Source: Aureimonas ureilytica (GTDB lineage Bacteria; Pseudomonadota; Alphaproteobacteria; Rhizobiales; Rhizobiaceae). Taken from it: 64,000 nt of DNA. The DNA is taken from positions 62,001-126,000 of the forward strand of contig NZ_LDQA01000008.1 in NCBI RefSeq assembly GCF_001475935.1. Reading direction: 5' to 3'. Under the pieces are notes generated by a model, which saw nothing but the letters and a program-made list of their open reading frames with translations, did no database searches and had not been told where the DNA came from. Below are positions 20,833-30,541 of the stretch, one piece after another (within the stretch, counting starts at the first letter, position 1; every line of letters begins with the position of its first letter). The position numbers and the translations under genes are program-made.

Positions 20833-22443
20833 TCAGGCTTCGATCCAGACGTGTTCGGCCAGGGTGTAGCCCATCATGCCGCCGAGCGGGTTCGCCACGA
20901 GGCCCTTCAGCTTGGGCGAAACGCCGTCGAGATTGGACTGGAAGGCCGGGATCACCGTACCGGCCTCGTTGGAGACCATGGCCTGCATCTGGCCGTAGAT
21001 TTCCTTGCGCTTGGCCTGGTCCAGCATTCCGCGCGCTTCCAGCAGCATCGCGTCGAACTTGGGCGATTTGAAGCGGCTTTCGTTCCAGGCGGCGTCCGAC
21101 TGGTACAAGAGCGAGAACATGATGTCGGGCGTCGGACGGGCGTTGATATTGCCGAAGCCGACGGCATCCTTCAGCCAGTTGTTCGACCAGAAACCATCCG
21201 AGGGAACGCGGTCGATGACGATGTTGAGACCGATCTTGCCGGCCGCCTGCTGGATGACGGCTGCGTAGTCGAGCGAGCTGCTGGCCGCTTCCGAGGCCAC
21301 CATGTGAATTTCCTGACCCAGAACGCCGGCCTTCTGGAAGAGCGACTTGGCGCGCTCGGGATCGAACTCGCGCTGCTTCAGTTCGGCGTTGAAATAGGGG
21401 TTCCACGACGGGACCGGCTGGTCGTTGGCGATCTCGGCGAGGCCGCGCAGAACCGACTTCTGGATGGTCTCGCGGTTGACGAGATATTTGAAGCCTTCGA
21501 CCACGCCCGCCTTGTCGCCGGGTGCCATGTCGAGGCGGATGTTCAGGTTCGTGTAGGTGCCGAGCTTGCTGACGAACGGGGCGACCGCCGAATTGCCCTC
21601 GATGATGCGCATCGAGCGCGGGTTCAGGTTGGCGCCGACATGGATGTCGCCCGACAGAACCGCGTTGAGACGGGCCGACTCGTCAGAGATCGCGAAGAAC
21701 TCGAACGTATCGACGTAAGGTCCGGTGCCCTTCCAGTAATTGTCGTTGCGCGTCATGATGGAGCGCACGCCCGGCTGGAACTCCTTGAGAAGGAACGGGC
21801 CGGTGCCGTTGCCCTTCGAGAAGTCGCTCGTGCCGTCGGCCACGATCATGAAGTGATGCAGCGCCAGGATGGTCGGCAGGTCGGCGTTGGGAGCCACCAG
21901 CGTGATCTCGGCGGTCAGATCGTCCACCGCCTTCACGCCTTCGAACTGCTTGGCGAGGGCGTTGACCTTGGAGCCCACCGCCGGGTCGAGATGGCGCATC
22001 AGCGAGTAGGCGACGTCCTTGGCGGTCAGGCTCTGACCTTCGTGGAAGGTCACGCCCTTGCGCAGCTTGACGGTCCAGACCTTGGCGTCCGTGCTTTCGA
22101 TGCTGTCGGCGAGTTCCATCACCGTCTGGCCGGAGCCGTCGATGAAGGTCAGGCGATTGTAGAGAGCGCAGATCCGCGAATAGTCGGTCGCGTTGGAGGC
22201 CTTGGCAGGGTCCAGCGTATCGGCCGTGGAGGCCGAGAAGCCGGCGACCTTGAGATGGCCGCCCTTGTTCGGTGTCGCGGCGAAGGCTGCGCCGGCCCGG
22301 CCGAGGATCGCGGTGCCGGCGGTGAGCGCCACGCCGCCCATCAGCATCATCTTGAGGAGTTCGCGCCGATTGGCGCCCCGCCGAATGGCGTCCTCCACCA
22401 TGGCGTCGTCACGAGACGTCCAGTTGGCCATCTTATCGCGCAT
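20833..22443 (-). CDS. ABC transporter substrate-binding protein, peptide type, Tat-exported
   Basis: A 536-aa SBP_bac_5 protein. The start at 22443 is chosen because AAGGGGAA lies just upstream and the conserved N-terminus begins there. A 25-residue n-region precedes twin arginines in RRELLKMM (R26-R27) and a hydrophobic stretch ending AGAAFAA, which is a Tat rather than Sec signal; this is unusual for the class but seen in rhizobial homologues. Ligand unknown; the island context suggests an amino-acid conjugate or opine-like compound (inference). Confidence 0.9.
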   Translation of the reverse strand: MRDKMANWTSRDDAMVEDAIRRGANRRELLKMMLMGGVALTAGTAILGRAGAAFAATPNKGGHLKVAGFSASTADTLDPAKASNATDYSRICALYNRLTFIDGSGQTVMELADSIESTDAKVWTVKLRKGVTFHEGQSLTAKDVAYSLMRHLDPAVGSKVNALAKQFEGVKAVDDLTAEITLVAPNADLPTILALHHFMIVADGTSDFSKGNGTGPFLLKEFQPGVRSIMTRNDNYWKGTGPYVDTFEFFAISDESARLNAVLSGDIHVGANLNPRSMRIIEGNSAVAPFVSKLGTYTNLNIRLDMAPGDKAGVVEGFKYLVNRETIQKSVLRGLAEIANDQPVPSWNPYFNAELKQREFDPERAKSLFQKAGVLGQEIHMVASEAASSSLDYAAVIQQAAGKIGLNIVIDRVPSDGFWSNNWLKDAVGFGNINARPTPDIMFSLLYQSDAAWNESRFKSPKFDAMLLEARGMLDQAKRKEIYGQMQAMVSNEAGTVIPAFQSNLDGVSPKLKGLVANPLGGMMGYTLAEHVWIEA

Positions 22444-22811
22444 TGCAATTCCCCTTAATTGACGACGCCCTGTCGGCGGGTGGGTTCGAAGGACCGGGCC
22501 ACTCACCCTGATCCTTCGGGTTCGAAACCGGCGGTGCCGGGTGCCCTCGTGCCGAGACGTCCGGTGGGACGTGCTTCGGCAGCTGGTGGGCCCGTTCCGC
22601 CAGATCCGATCGCGAGTGGCCCGGCCGGACCGCTTCAGATCGGAAGCGCCGTGTCCCGCGAGGGGCGGCGCTGGTTAAGGTTTCCCTCTGCCTTCAGTGT
22701 GCCCCGCCCGCATCGTGGATTGCGCTGAATCCAGCGAAGCGGACGGCACAATATTGCGAATTGCCGGCTCTGACAAAATTTGTGCAGCGCCGCATCGTGC
22801 CGAAGACTTGA
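22444..22811. other. 368-bp gene-free region with hairpins and an AT-rich patch
   Basis: No coding sequence is apparent. On the minus strand this would be the promoter and leader of the peptide transporter operon. A long hairpin spans 22551-22580 (GCCGAG, then ACGTCC, a GGTG loop, GGACGT, and TTCGGC), and an inverted repeat CGAAGGA / TCCTTCG lies nearby at about 22487-22519. An AT-rich patch around 22750-22785 contains the small palindromes CAATATTG and ACAAA-A-TTTGT, which could be an Lrp/AsnC-type site or the promoter itself. I see no known riboswitch fold. Confidence 0.4.
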
Positions 22812-24188
22812 TCAGCCCTTCATCGCCGCGCGCACGTCCGGGTCTTCGAGCGTCTGGTCCAGCGTCGTGCGGGTGCAGTCCACGATGCGGTCAATGTCGT
22901 CGTCCGTGCAGCAGAGCGGCGGGGCGTAGCCGAGAATGCCGTTGGCGAAGGCGCGGATCACGAGGCCGTTGTCCCAGGCGCGGTCGAAGATGCGGCGTGC
23001 CGGCTCGGAGCTGGCGGGAAGCGGCGTCTTGTTCGCCTTGTCGGTGACGAGTTCGATTGCGGCCAACATGCCGCGCCCGCGCACCTCGCCCACCAGCGGA
23101 TGGTCGGCCAGGGCATGGAGCCCCGCCATCAGGCGCTGGCCGGCGCGCACGCCGTTGTCGAGGAGGCCGTTCTCATAGAGACGGAGGCATTCGAGGCCGA
23201 CCGCCGCGCTGACGGGATGGGCCGAATAGGTGTAGCCATGACCGATCGCCGCCGCGCCCGCGCCATCGGCGATCGTGTTGTAGACCTTGTCCGACAGGAA
23301 CACCGCGCCCATCGGCACATAGCCCGAGGTCAGACCCTTGGCCGTGGTCATGAGATCGGGCACCACGTCCTCGGTGGTGCAGGCAAAGAGCGGCCCGGTG
23401 CGCCCGAAGCCGGTGATGACCTCGTCGGCGATGAAGAGGATGTCGAGTTCGCGGCAGGTCTCGCGCATCGCCTTGACCCAGCCGTCCGGCGGAACCAGCA
23501 CGCCGCCCGAGCCCTGGATCGGCTCGACATAGAAGGCCGCGACGCGCTCGGCGCCGAGTTCCGCCACCTTGGCGCGCAGCGCGCCGACCGAGGCGTAGAT
23601 GATCGCCTGAGGGTCGGTGCCGACCGGGTTGCGGTAGCTGTAGTGCGAGGGAATCTTGTGCTGCCAGTCGAAGGGCAGGCCGAAGCCGGCATGGAAGAGC
23701 GGCAGCGCGGTCAGGCCCGCGCCGACCGTCGAGGAGCCGTGATAGCCGTTGGCGACCGAGATGAACTGGTCCTTCTCCGGCTTGCCCAGGCAATGGTAGT
23801 AATAGCGGATGAAGCGGATCGTGCTGTCCACCGCGTCCGAGCCGCCCAGCGTGAAATAGACGTGGTTAAGATCGCCCGGCGCGCGCTCGGCCAGTTCCGC
23901 CGCCAGCCGGATCGCGGGCTCGGAGCCCAGGCTGAAATAGCCGGTGGCATAGGGCAGTTCCTGCATCTGGCGCGTTGCCGCCTCCACGATGCTGTTCTGC
24001 CCGTAGCCCGCGTTCACGCACCAGAGACCGGCGAAGCCGTCCACCATCTCGTGGCCGCTCGCGTCGGTAACGCGCGCGCCCTGGCCTGAGCGCAGAACGC
24101 GAACGCCCGCCTTCTCATGGCCGCGATAGGAGGCGACGGGGTGCACCAGATGGGCGCGGTCCAGTTCGACCAGCGAATTGCTCAGCAT
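22812..24188 (-). CDS. Class III (omega) aminotransferase
   Basis: A 458-aa PLP-dependent aminotransferase of fold type I. The Schiff-base lysine is K284 in TTAKGLTSGY and the PLP-ring aspartate is D255 in IADEVITGFGRTG. YHGSS at 149-153 is another cofactor-binding motif. The length and the aspartate-aminotransferase-family look fit omega-amino-acid:pyruvate or diamine transaminases, which yield a semialdehyde that the GabD enzyme encoded nearby could oxidise. It lies upstream of the transporter operon, same strand, separated by the 368-bp leader region. Confidence 0.9.
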   Translation of the reverse strand: MLSNSLVELDRAHLVHPVASYRGHEKAGVRVLRSGQGARVTDASGHEMVDGFAGLWCVNAGYGQNSIVEAATRQMQELPYATGYFSLGSEPAIRLAAELAERAPGDLNHVYFTLGGSDAVDSTIRFIRYYYHCLGKPEKDQFISVANGYHGSSTVGAGLTALPLFHAGFGLPFDWQHKIPSHYSYRNPVGTDPQAIIYASVGALRAKVAELGAERVAAFYVEPIQGSGGVLVPPDGWVKAMRETCRELDILFIADEVITGFGRTGPLFACTTEDVVPDLMTTAKGLTSGYVPMGAVFLSDKVYNTIADGAGAAAIGHGYTYSAHPVSAAVGLECLRLYENGLLDNGVRAGQRLMAGLHALADHPLVGEVRGRGMLAAIELVTDKANKTPLPASSEPARRIFDRAWDNGLVIRAFANGILGYAPPLCCTDDDIDRIVDCTRTTLDQTLEDPDVRAAMKG

Positions 24189-24557
24189 GGGGTCTCCAGT
24201 TTCAACAGGGCGCGTCGGTCAAAACCCAGCGCGCGGATGCGAAGGCGAAGGGGCGATCCCGGACGGGGCGCGCTCTCACTCTCTGGAGGCCAGCATAGCG
24301 CCCACCGACCGGCAAGGCGTATCGTCCAGCTATCCTGACCGATCATTTGCGCTTTTGATGGGCCGAGTTCCGCATCTTATGCTCCCCGGCGTGAGCCAGG
24401 CGGGCGGGAGCCGAGCAAGTCGTGCCGTGCGCGCCTTGCATTTCACAACAATCTGCTATCGCCGGGGCCATTGCGGTCCGTCAGCGGGATTCGGCCTTTC
24501 TATGATGGGGCTCGATCGGCACGCCGTGTCGACACGGGTTGAGAAGGATCGCCCCTC
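24189..24557. other. 369-bp divergent intergenic region
   Basis: This separates the starts of the aminotransferase (minus) and the HAD dehalogenase (plus), so it must contain both promoters. I see no clear -35/-10 pair, no strong palindrome and no convincing small gene. A reading frame that runs through it into the HAD gene has no recognisable protein sequence. Confidence 0.4.
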
Positions 24558-25226
24558 ATGAGCCAGTTCCGGCCGAAATTCATCACCTTCGATTGCTACG
24601 GCACTCTCATCAACTTCCAGATGGCCGATGCCGCGCGCGACCATTACAGCGCGCAGCTCAGCGAAGCGCAGATGGCGCAGTTCGTCTCGAACTTCTCGGC
24701 CTATCGCCTCGACGAAGTTCTGGGCGACTGGAAGCCGTATGCCGAAGTGGTGCACAACGCCGTTGAGCGGACCTGCAAGCGCAACGGCATCGCCTTCGAC
24801 CCGGCGGTCGCGCGCGACATCTACGAACGCGTGCCGACCTGGGGTCCCCATGCCGACGTGCCCGAGGGCCTCGCCAAGGTCGCCAAGGAAATCCCGCTCG
24901 TCATCCTGTCGAACGCCATGGACGCGCAGATCCCGTCCAATGTCGAGAAGCTCGGCGCGCCCTTCCACGCCGTCTTCACGGCGGAGCAGGCCCAGTCCTA
25001 CAAGCCCCGCATGAAGGGCTTCGAGTATATGTTCGACCAGCTGAACGCGACGCCGGACGACATTCTCCATGTCTCGTCCTCGTTCCGCTACGACCTGATG
25101 ACCGCGCACGATCTCGGCATCAAGAACAAGGTCTGGGTCAATCGCGGCCACGAGCCGGCGAACCCCTATTACGGCTATACCGAGATCAAGGACATTTCCG
25201 GCCTTGCGGGCGTGGTCGGTCTTTAA
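24558..25226 (+). CDS. Haloacid dehalogenase type II (HAD superfamily)
   Basis: A 222-aa HAD hydrolase of the L-2-haloacid dehalogenase subgroup. Nucleophile D12 sits in FDCYGTLI, the motif II serine in LSNAMD, the motif III lysine in SYKPRMKGF, and VSSSFRYD resembles the active-site loop of L-2-haloacid dehalogenases with an altered, one-residue-longer spacing. Family members often hydrolyse phosphates or unknown substrates, so dehalogenation is not assured. It is a single gene with its own terminator, convergent with the gabD operon. Confidence 0.85.
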   Translation: MSQFRPKFITFDCYGTLINFQMADAARDHYSAQLSEAQMAQFVSNFSAYRLDEVLGDWKPYAEVVHNAVERTCKRNGIAFDPAVARDIYERVPTWGPHADVPEGLAKVAKEIPLVILSNAMDAQIPSNVEKLGAPFHAVFTAEQAQSYKPRMKGFEYMFDQLNATPDDILHVSSSFRYDLMTAHDLGIKNKVWVNRGHEPANPYYGYTEIKDISGLAGVVGL

Positions 25227-25244
25227 GGTCGACGGTTGATCGGG

Positions 25245-25258
25245 GCGCCTTCGGGCGC
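25245..25258 (+). terminator. GCGCC-TTCG-GGCGC hairpin
   Basis: A 5-bp stem closed by the very stable C(UUCG)G tetraloop, 19 bp after the HAD gene stop. There is no T-run. It probably acts with the intrinsic terminator at 25289-25312. Confidence 0.5.
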
Positions 25259-25288
25259 TTCCGGCCAAACTTTGGAATGGTCAAGGAC

Positions 25289-25312
25289 AGGCGGCTCTCG
25301 GGCCGCCTTTTT
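25289..25312 (+). terminator. Rho-independent terminator of the HAD gene
   Basis: Perfect 7-bp stem AGGCGGC / GCCGCCT with a 6-nt loop, followed by TTTT. It lies 62 bp after the stop codon of the HAD gene. Confidence 0.8.
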
Positions 25313-25341
25313 CGTTGAGGGTTGCGGGCGCCTGAAACGCA

Positions 25342-25376
25342 AACGGCCGCCCCGCTGATGTCGCGAGGCGGCCGTT
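25342..25376 (-). terminator. Rho-independent terminator of the gabD operon
   Basis: Perfect 10-bp stem AACGGCCGCC / GGCGGCCGTT with a 15-nt loop, 27 bp beyond the gabD stop. On the minus strand it is followed by TTTGCGTTTC, a reasonable U-rich tail. Confidence 0.7.
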
Positions 25377-25403
25377 GTTCGGGCGATGCTTGCGCGGGTA
25401 GGC

Positions 25404-26864
25404 TTACTTCAGCCCGCCCATGTGGAAGGTCTTGACCTCCAGATATTCCTCGATGCCGAGATGCGAGCCCTCGCGGCCGAGACCGGACTGCTTGACGCCG
25501 CCGAAGGGAGCGACTTCGGTGGAGATCAGGCCGGTGTTGAGGCCGACCATGCCGAACTCCAGCGCCTCGCCGACGCGCCATGCGCGTGACAAGCTCTCGG
25601 TGTAGAAATAGGCCGCCAAGCCGAAGGGCGTGCCGTTGGCGATGGCGATGGCGTCTTCCTCGCGCTCGAAGCGGAAGAGCGGGGCGACCGGCCCGAAGGT
25701 TTCTTCCGACGCCAGCAGCATGTCGGTATTGGCCTCCCCGATCAGGACGGGGCGGGCATATTGCGCGCCGTCGGCGATGTCGGTGCTTTCGGCCAGGATC
25801 TTGCCGCCCTTGGCCTTGGCGTCGGCCACGTGGCGCTCGATCTTCTCGATGGCCGCCGCGTTGATCATCGGGCCGATGGTCACGCCGTCCTCGGTGCCCG
25901 GCCCGACCTTCATGGCGCGCACGCGTTCGCTGAGCTTTCCGGCAAAGGCGTCGTAGACGCCGGACTGGACGAGGATGCGGTTGGCGCAGACGCAGGTCTG
26001 GCCGCCATTGCGGAATTTCGAGATCAGGACGCCCTCGATGGCGAGATCCAGATCCGCGTCGTCGAAGACGATGAAAGGCGCGTTGCCGCCCAGCTCCAGG
26101 CTGAGGCGCTTGATCGAGTCGGCCGCGCCGCGCATCAGGTGCGCGCCGACGCGGGTCGAGCCCGTGAAGGAAATCTTGCGCACGGTCTCGTTGGCCAGAA
26201 GCTCGCCGCCGATGCCGGTCGGCATCCCGGTCACGATGTTGACGACGCCGGCCGGAATGCCGGCCCGCTCGGCCAGAACGCCCAGCGCCAGCGCCGAATA
26301 GGGCGTGAACTCGGAGGGCTTGATCACGACGGTGCAGCCGGCGGCGAGCGCGGGCGCGACCTTGCGCGTGATCATCGCGTTCGGGAAGTTCCAGGGCGTG
26401 ATGATGCCGCAGACGCCGACCGCTTCCTTCAGGACCAGGATGCGCCGGTCGGGCGTCGGCGAGGGGATCGTCGCGCCACTGACCCGCCGTGCTTCCTCGG
26501 CGAACCATTTGACGAAGCTCGCGCCATAGCGGATTTCGCCGCGCGCCTCGCCGAGCGGCTTGCCCTGCTCCATGGTGAGGATCTGCGCCAGATCCTCCTC
26601 GTGCTCGACCATAAGCGCGAACCACTTTTCCAGAAGCGCGGCGCGCTCGGCATGGGTCTTGCGCTTCCACGGGCCGAAGGCACGCTCGGCGGCCTCGATG
26701 GCGGCGCGCGTCTCGGCCTCGCCCATGTCGGGCACGGTGCCGATGGCCTCGTTCTTGGCGGGGTCCATGACCTCCACCGTCGCGCCGCTCCTCGCATCCT
26801 GCCAAGCCCCGTCGATCAGGCCCTGGAAGCGCAGAAGTGTGGTGTCGTTCAATGCCATGTCCAT
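25404..26864 (-). CDS. gabD: NAD(P)-dependent succinate-semialdehyde dehydrogenase
   Basis: A 486-aa aldehyde dehydrogenase with general base E258 (LELGGNAPFIVFDDAD) and catalytic C291 followed by C293 (NGGQTCVCANR). That cysteine pair and the overall pattern match GabD, which oxidises succinate semialdehyde (or glutarate semialdehyde) to the dicarboxylate. It is the last gene of a five-gene operon, starting 6 bp after the dehydrogenase gene upstream. The nearby aminotransferase could make its substrate. Confidence 0.88.
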   Translation of the reverse strand: MDMALNDTTLLRFQGLIDGAWQDARSGATVEVMDPAKNEAIGTVPDMGEAETRAAIEAAERAFGPWKRKTHAERAALLEKWFALMVEHEEDLAQILTMEQGKPLGEARGEIRYGASFVKWFAEEARRVSGATIPSPTPDRRILVLKEAVGVCGIITPWNFPNAMITRKVAPALAAGCTVVIKPSEFTPYSALALGVLAERAGIPAGVVNIVTGMPTGIGGELLANETVRKISFTGSTRVGAHLMRGAADSIKRLSLELGGNAPFIVFDDADLDLAIEGVLISKFRNGGQTCVCANRILVQSGVYDAFAGKLSERVRAMKVGPGTEDGVTIGPMINAAAIEKIERHVADAKAKGGKILAESTDIADGAQYARPVLIGEANTDMLLASEETFGPVAPLFRFEREEDAIAIANGTPFGLAAYFYTESLSRAWRVGEALEFGMVGLNTGLISTEVAPFGGVKQSGLGREGSHLGIEEYLEVKTFHMGGLK

Positions 26865-26870
26865 GTCTCC

Positions 26871-27917
26871 TTACGCGGCGAGAGCCGCCAGAACGGCCTG
26901 CGTGATCGTCTCCGTCCGGTCGCGGCCGGGGCGGGTGCCGACGCCTTGCGCGGTGGCCGCTTCCACGGCGCGCATCACGTCTGCGGCGGCGGCCTGCTCG
27001 CCCAGATGCTCCAGCATCATCGCCCCCGACCAGATCGTGGCGATCGGATTGGCAATACTCAAGTGGGCGATGTCGGGCGCGGAGCCATGAACCGGCTCGA
27101 ACATGGAGGGCGCGGTGCGATCCGGGTTGATATTGGCGGAGGCCGCGAAGCCGAGCCCGCCCTGGATCGCGGCGCCCAGATCGGTGAGGATGTCGCCGAA
27201 GAGGTTGGAGGCGACGACGACATCGAGCGTTTCGGGGGCCATGACCATGCGCGCCGCCATTGCGTCGATATGATAGGGCGTCACCTCGACATCGGGATAG
27301 TCGGCCGCGATAAGTTGGGTCATCTCGTCCCAGAAGACCATCGTGTGCTTCTGAGCGTTGCTCTTGGTGACGGAGGCGAGCTTGCCGCGACGCTGGCGCG
27401 CCTGTTCGAAGCCGAAGCGCAGGATGCGCTCGACGCCGCGCCGGGTGAAGACCGCCGTCTCCACCGCCACCTCGTCGGGCGTGCCGACATGCACGCGGCC
27501 GCCCGCGCCCGAATATTCGCCTTCGGTGTTTTCTCGAATGCAGAGAATGTCGAAGCCTTCCGCGCGCAGCGGGCCTTCGACGCCCGGCAGAAGGCGATGC
27601 GGGCGGATATTGGCGTATTGCGTGAACGCCTTTCGGATCGGCAGAAGCAGTCCGTGCAGCGACACGGAATCGGGGACCTCCGCCGGCCAGCCGACCGCGC
27701 CCAGAAACACCGCGTCGAAGCCGCGCAGCGTCTCGATGCCATCAGTGGGCATCATCGCGCCGGTCTCGCGATAAAAGGCGCAGGACCAGGGAAAACGGGT
27801 CGAGGTCAGCGCGAAGCCATGCTTCGAAGCGGCGCGTTCGAGCACCGCCCAGGCCGCGTCGATCACGGCGGGGCCGATGCCGTCGCCCGGAACGAGCGCG
27901 ATAGAATGAGTCTTCAT
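26871..27917 (-). CDS. Tartrate/D-malate dehydrogenase-like protein (isocitrate/isopropylmalate dehydrogenase family)
   Basis: A 348-aa beta-decarboxylating dehydrogenase. It starts SIALVPGDGIGP, has the substrate-binding region YANIRPHRLLPGV and IRENTEGEYSGAGG, and the metal-binding aspartates around DAMAARMVM and LFGDILTDLGAA. The sequence around residues 60-90 (FLGAVGWPAEVPDSVSLHGLLLPIRK) is typical of TtuC/DmlA tartrate or D-malate dehydrogenases rather than of LeuB. Oxidation of a 2-hydroxy dicarboxylate with NAD is expected. It is the fourth gene of the operon. Confidence 0.85.
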   Translation of the reverse strand: MKTHSIALVPGDGIGPAVIDAAWAVLERAASKHGFALTSTRFPWSCAFYRETGAMMPTDGIETLRGFDAVFLGAVGWPAEVPDSVSLHGLLLPIRKAFTQYANIRPHRLLPGVEGPLRAEGFDILCIRENTEGEYSGAGGRVHVGTPDEVAVETAVFTRRGVERILRFGFEQARQRRGKLASVTKSNAQKHTMVFWDEMTQLIAADYPDVEVTPYHIDAMAARMVMAPETLDVVVASNLFGDILTDLGAAIQGGLGFAASANINPDRTAPSMFEPVHGSAPDIAHLSIANPIATIWSGAMMLEHLGEQAAAADVMRAVEAATAQGVGTRPGRDRTETITQAVLAALAA

Positions 27918-27987
27918 GGCGAGGGTCCTGGGGAGTGCGGTCGGCAGGGGAGACGGGGCGAGGGCCGAAGCCTCGCCCCTGGTCGAA

Positions 27988-28344
27988 TTACTCGTAAACG
28001 CAGACGTAGATCTTGCGCACGGTCTCGATCGTGCGCCAGACGCCGACGAAGCCGGGCTTCATGACGAAGCTGTCGCCCGCCTTGTAGGTCTTGGTCTCGC
28101 CGCCCGTCTCCTCGATCTCCACATGGCCGGACAGGATGTGGCAGAACTCGAAGGTCGTGCCCTTGATCGAATGGGTCTCGCCCGGGGTGGCTTCCCAGAC
28201 GCCGGTCTTCACCTTCTCGCCGTTGGAATCGTCCTGCGCCCAGGTCTTGAACTCGGGCGCGCCGGAGATCAGGCGCTCGGGCAACGGCAGCGCGGGCTTG
28301 GGCGTGAAGGTCGGGTTGGGATCGATCGTGACGAGAAGCGACAT
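27988..28344 (-). CDS. Small cupin protein (cupin_3/DUF861 type)
   Basis: A 118-aa single-domain cupin. It has the layout of the DUF861/EutQ-like group: a first motif with TFEFCHILSGHVEIEE and a second with DSFVMKPGFVGVWRTIETVRKIYV. The first metal-binding motif keeps only one obvious histidine, so the protein may not bind a metal. It is located between the reductase and dehydrogenase genes in the operon. Function unknown; related proteins accompany ureidoglycolate and amino-acid pathways. Confidence 0.75.
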   Translation of the reverse strand: MSLLVTIDPNPTFTPKPALPLPERLISGAPEFKTWAQDDSNGEKVKTGVWEATPGETHSIKGTTFEFCHILSGHVEIEETGGETKTYKAGDSFVMKPGFVGVWRTIETVRKIYVCVYE

Positions 28345-28381
28345 GGTGGTCTCCTAAGGTGCGAAATGGGAAAGGGTGGGC

Positions 28382-29317
28382 TCAGTAGCCGCGCGCGCGG
28401 TCGACAAGGCCGACCATCGGCTCGCCCGCACGGTGGCGGCAAATATTGGCGATCACGGCTTCGGCCGCCGTTTCGGCCTGTGTGACGCTGGCGACATGGG
28501 GTGTGAGGATCACTTTGGGATGGCGCCAGAGCGGATGGCTGGGCGGCAGCGGCTCGGGCTCTGTCACGTCCAGAATGGCGGCCGAAAGATGCTCGCTGTC
28601 GAGCGCCTCCAGAAGCGCGTCGGCATCGAGCTGCGGCCCGCGCCCGGCATGGATCAGCGCCGCGCCTTCGGGAAGCTGCGCGAACAGCGCGGCATCGAGG
28701 ATGCCGCGCGTCTCGTCCGTCAGCGGCAGAAGGCAGACGAGAATGTCCGTACGCGCCAGAAACTCCGGCAACTGATTCGCGCCGTGGAAGCATTCCACGC
28801 CCTTGATCAGGCGCGGCGAACGGCTCCAGCCGGCGAGGCGAAAGCCGAAGGGCTGGAGGCGCTCCATCGCCGCCTGCGCCAGCATTCCAAGGCCGAGAAA
28901 GCCGATGCGCCGCTCGCCCGCCCGCCGGGTCGGCAGGGCGCGCCAGAGCGAGCGCGCCTGCTGGGCGCGATAGCTCGGCCAGTCGCGATGCAGGGTCAGG
29001 ACGGCCAGCGTCACATATTCCTGCATCATGCGAATGATGCCGTCCTCGACCATGCGCACGACCTGCACATGATCCGGCAATCGGCCCGTGTCGAACTGGT
29101 CCACGCCCGCGCCGACCGAAAAGACGACCTCCAGATTGCGAAAGCGCTCCAATCCTTGCGGGATGGTCCAGGTCAGGAGATAGCGCACGTCGTCGGTGCT
29201 GGCGGCGGCCGCGTCCTGCTCGAAGCCGATCTCGGGCAGCGCCCGTGCGAAGGCCTCGCGAAAGACCGTGGCGCGCTCGGCCGTGGAATTGCACAGAAAC
29301 ACGGGGGCAGCGCTCAT
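28382..29317 (-). CDS. Glyoxylate/hydroxypyruvate reductase A-like 2-hydroxyacid dehydrogenase
   Basis: A 311-aa protein of GhrA length. The Rossmann motif is [10 protein letters not shown], followed by the catalytic Arg in [10 protein letters not shown], Glu in DVTEPEPLP and His in LTPHVAS. It reduces glyoxylate, hydroxypyruvate or a related 2-oxo acid using NADPH. The ATG at 29317 overlaps the M20 gene stop by 4 bp (ATGA), so the two are coupled. The longer upstream frame lies within the M20 gene and is not used. Confidence 0.88.
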   Translation of the reverse strand: MSAAPVFLCNSTAERATVFREAFARALPEIGFEQDAAAASTDDVRYLLTWTIPQGLERFRNLEVVFSVGAGVDQFDTGRLPDHVQVVRMVEDGIIRMMQEYVTLAVLTLHRDWPSYRAQQARSLWRALPTRRAGERRIGFLGLGMLAQAAMERLQPFGFRLAGWSRSPRLIKGVECFHGANQLPEFLARTDILVCLLPLTDETRGILDAALFAQLPEGAALIHAGRGPQLDADALLEALDSEHLSAAILDVTEPEPLPPSHPLWRHPKVILTPHVASVTQAETAAEAVIANICRHRAGEPMVGLVDRARGY

Positions 29318-30435
29318 GCCGCCAGCCTGTTGCCCAGCGCCTCGATCAGGGCGAGGCAGGCTTGCAACTCGCCGCGTGTGATGAACTCGTCCGGGCGATG
29401 GGCGCGGGCGATGTCGCCGGGGCCGCAGATGATGGCGTCCATCCCCGCATCCTGGAACAGGCCGGCTTCCGTTCCGTAGCTGACGGCGGGCTGCGGCGTC
29501 AGCTTGGTGAGATCCGTCATCAGCGCGGCGAGGTCGCTTTCGGGCGAGAGCGCCAGCGCGGGATAGGCCGACAGCTCGTCCCAGCGCGTTTCGAAGCCTT
29601 GCGTCTTCAGCGCCTCCAGCGCCGCGCGCACAGGCTCCAGCAGCGCGCGGGGCGATTGGCCGGCGATGGCGCGCAGCTCGATTTCGGCCACGCAATGATC
29701 GGGAATGACGTTGAGCGCGCGCCCGCCGGAGATCGTGCCGATCTGCAGCGAGGAATAGGCGGGCTCGAAGCGCGTGTCGAAGGGGCCGGCTTCCAGAGCG
29801 CGCGCATGGGCGATGGCGCTGGACAGAACCTCCGCCATGGCGTGGATCGCGTTGCGGCCCTGATCGGGGCGGGAGGAATGGCCCGAGCGCCCGAACACCT
29901 CCATGCGCGCAGCCGCCTTGCCCTTGTGCGCCAGAACCGCCTGAAGGCCGCTCGGCTCGCCCACAAGCACGCCGAGCGGCGCCGCGCAGAGCTTCGGCAG
30001 TTCCGCGATCATGTGCGGCACGCCGCGGCAGCCCGCTTCCTCGTCATAGGAAAAGGCCAGGTGCACGGGATGCTTGAGATCGCGCCGGGCGAGGCCCGGC
30101 AGGGCGGCGAGGGCGCAGGCCAGATAGCCCTTCATATCCGTCGTGCCGCGCCCGTAGAGACGCTCGCCCTCGGCGCGCAGCGTGAACGGATCGGCGGTCC
30201 AGCCCGCCTCGCTGGCCGGCACGACATCCGTGTGACCCGAGAGCACATAGCCTCTCGCGTCAGCCGGGCCGATCGTGGCGAAGAGATTGGCGCGGTCGCC
30301 CTCGGGGCCCGGCAGGATTTCGACCCGCGCGCCGTGCGAGCGGCAATAATCGGCGATCCAGCCGACGATCGCGGCGTTGGGCGTGCCGACCACGGAAGGG
30401 AAGGCGACGAGTTTCGCCAGAATATCCTCGACCAT
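29314..30435 (-). CDS. M20-family deacylase (acetylornithine deacetylase/ArgE-like)
   Basis: A 373-aa binuclear zinc hydrolase. Metal and catalytic residues are visible: H68 and D70 in SGHTDVVP, bridging D100 in [10 protein letters not shown]132 base with E133 in YDEEAGCRG. The pattern is closest to acetylornithine deacetylases, but in a catabolic operon it more likely hydrolyses an N-acyl amino acid or conjugate brought in by the ABC transporter (inference). It is the first gene of the argE-like, ghrA-like, cupin, dehydrogenase, gabD operon. Confidence 0.88.
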   Translation of the reverse strand: MVEDILAKLVAFPSVVGTPNAAIVGWIADYCRSHGARVEILPGPEGDRANLFATIGPADARGYVLSGHTDVVPASEAGWTADPFTLRAEGERLYGRGTTDMKGYLACALAALPGLARRDLKHPVHLAFSYDEEAGCRGVPHMIAELPKLCAAPLGVLVGEPSGLQAVLAHKGKAAARMEVFGRSGHSSRPDQGRNAIHAMAEVLSSAIAHARALEAGPFDTRFEPAYSSLQIGTISGGRALNVIPDHCVAEIELRAIAGQSPRALLEPVRAALEALKTQGFETRWDELSAYPALALSPESDLAALMTDLTKLTPQPAVSYGTEAGLFQDAGMDAIICGPGDIARAHRPDEFITRGELQACLALIEALGNRLAA

Positions 30436-30541
30436 GGCCTGTCTCCGCTGGATGTCAGCTCAAGGTAAAGAAATCGACCCGGCGTTCCTGCCGTAAATCG
30501 GGAAGGTTCAGCCGAAAGTTCTGAAAAGGCGCGGGGATGCA

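Noticed and set aside
24178-24561. A 127-codon frame between the aminotransferase and HAD genes
   Set aside because: It covers the divergent promoter region, overlaps the HAD start, and its product has no recognisable sequence.
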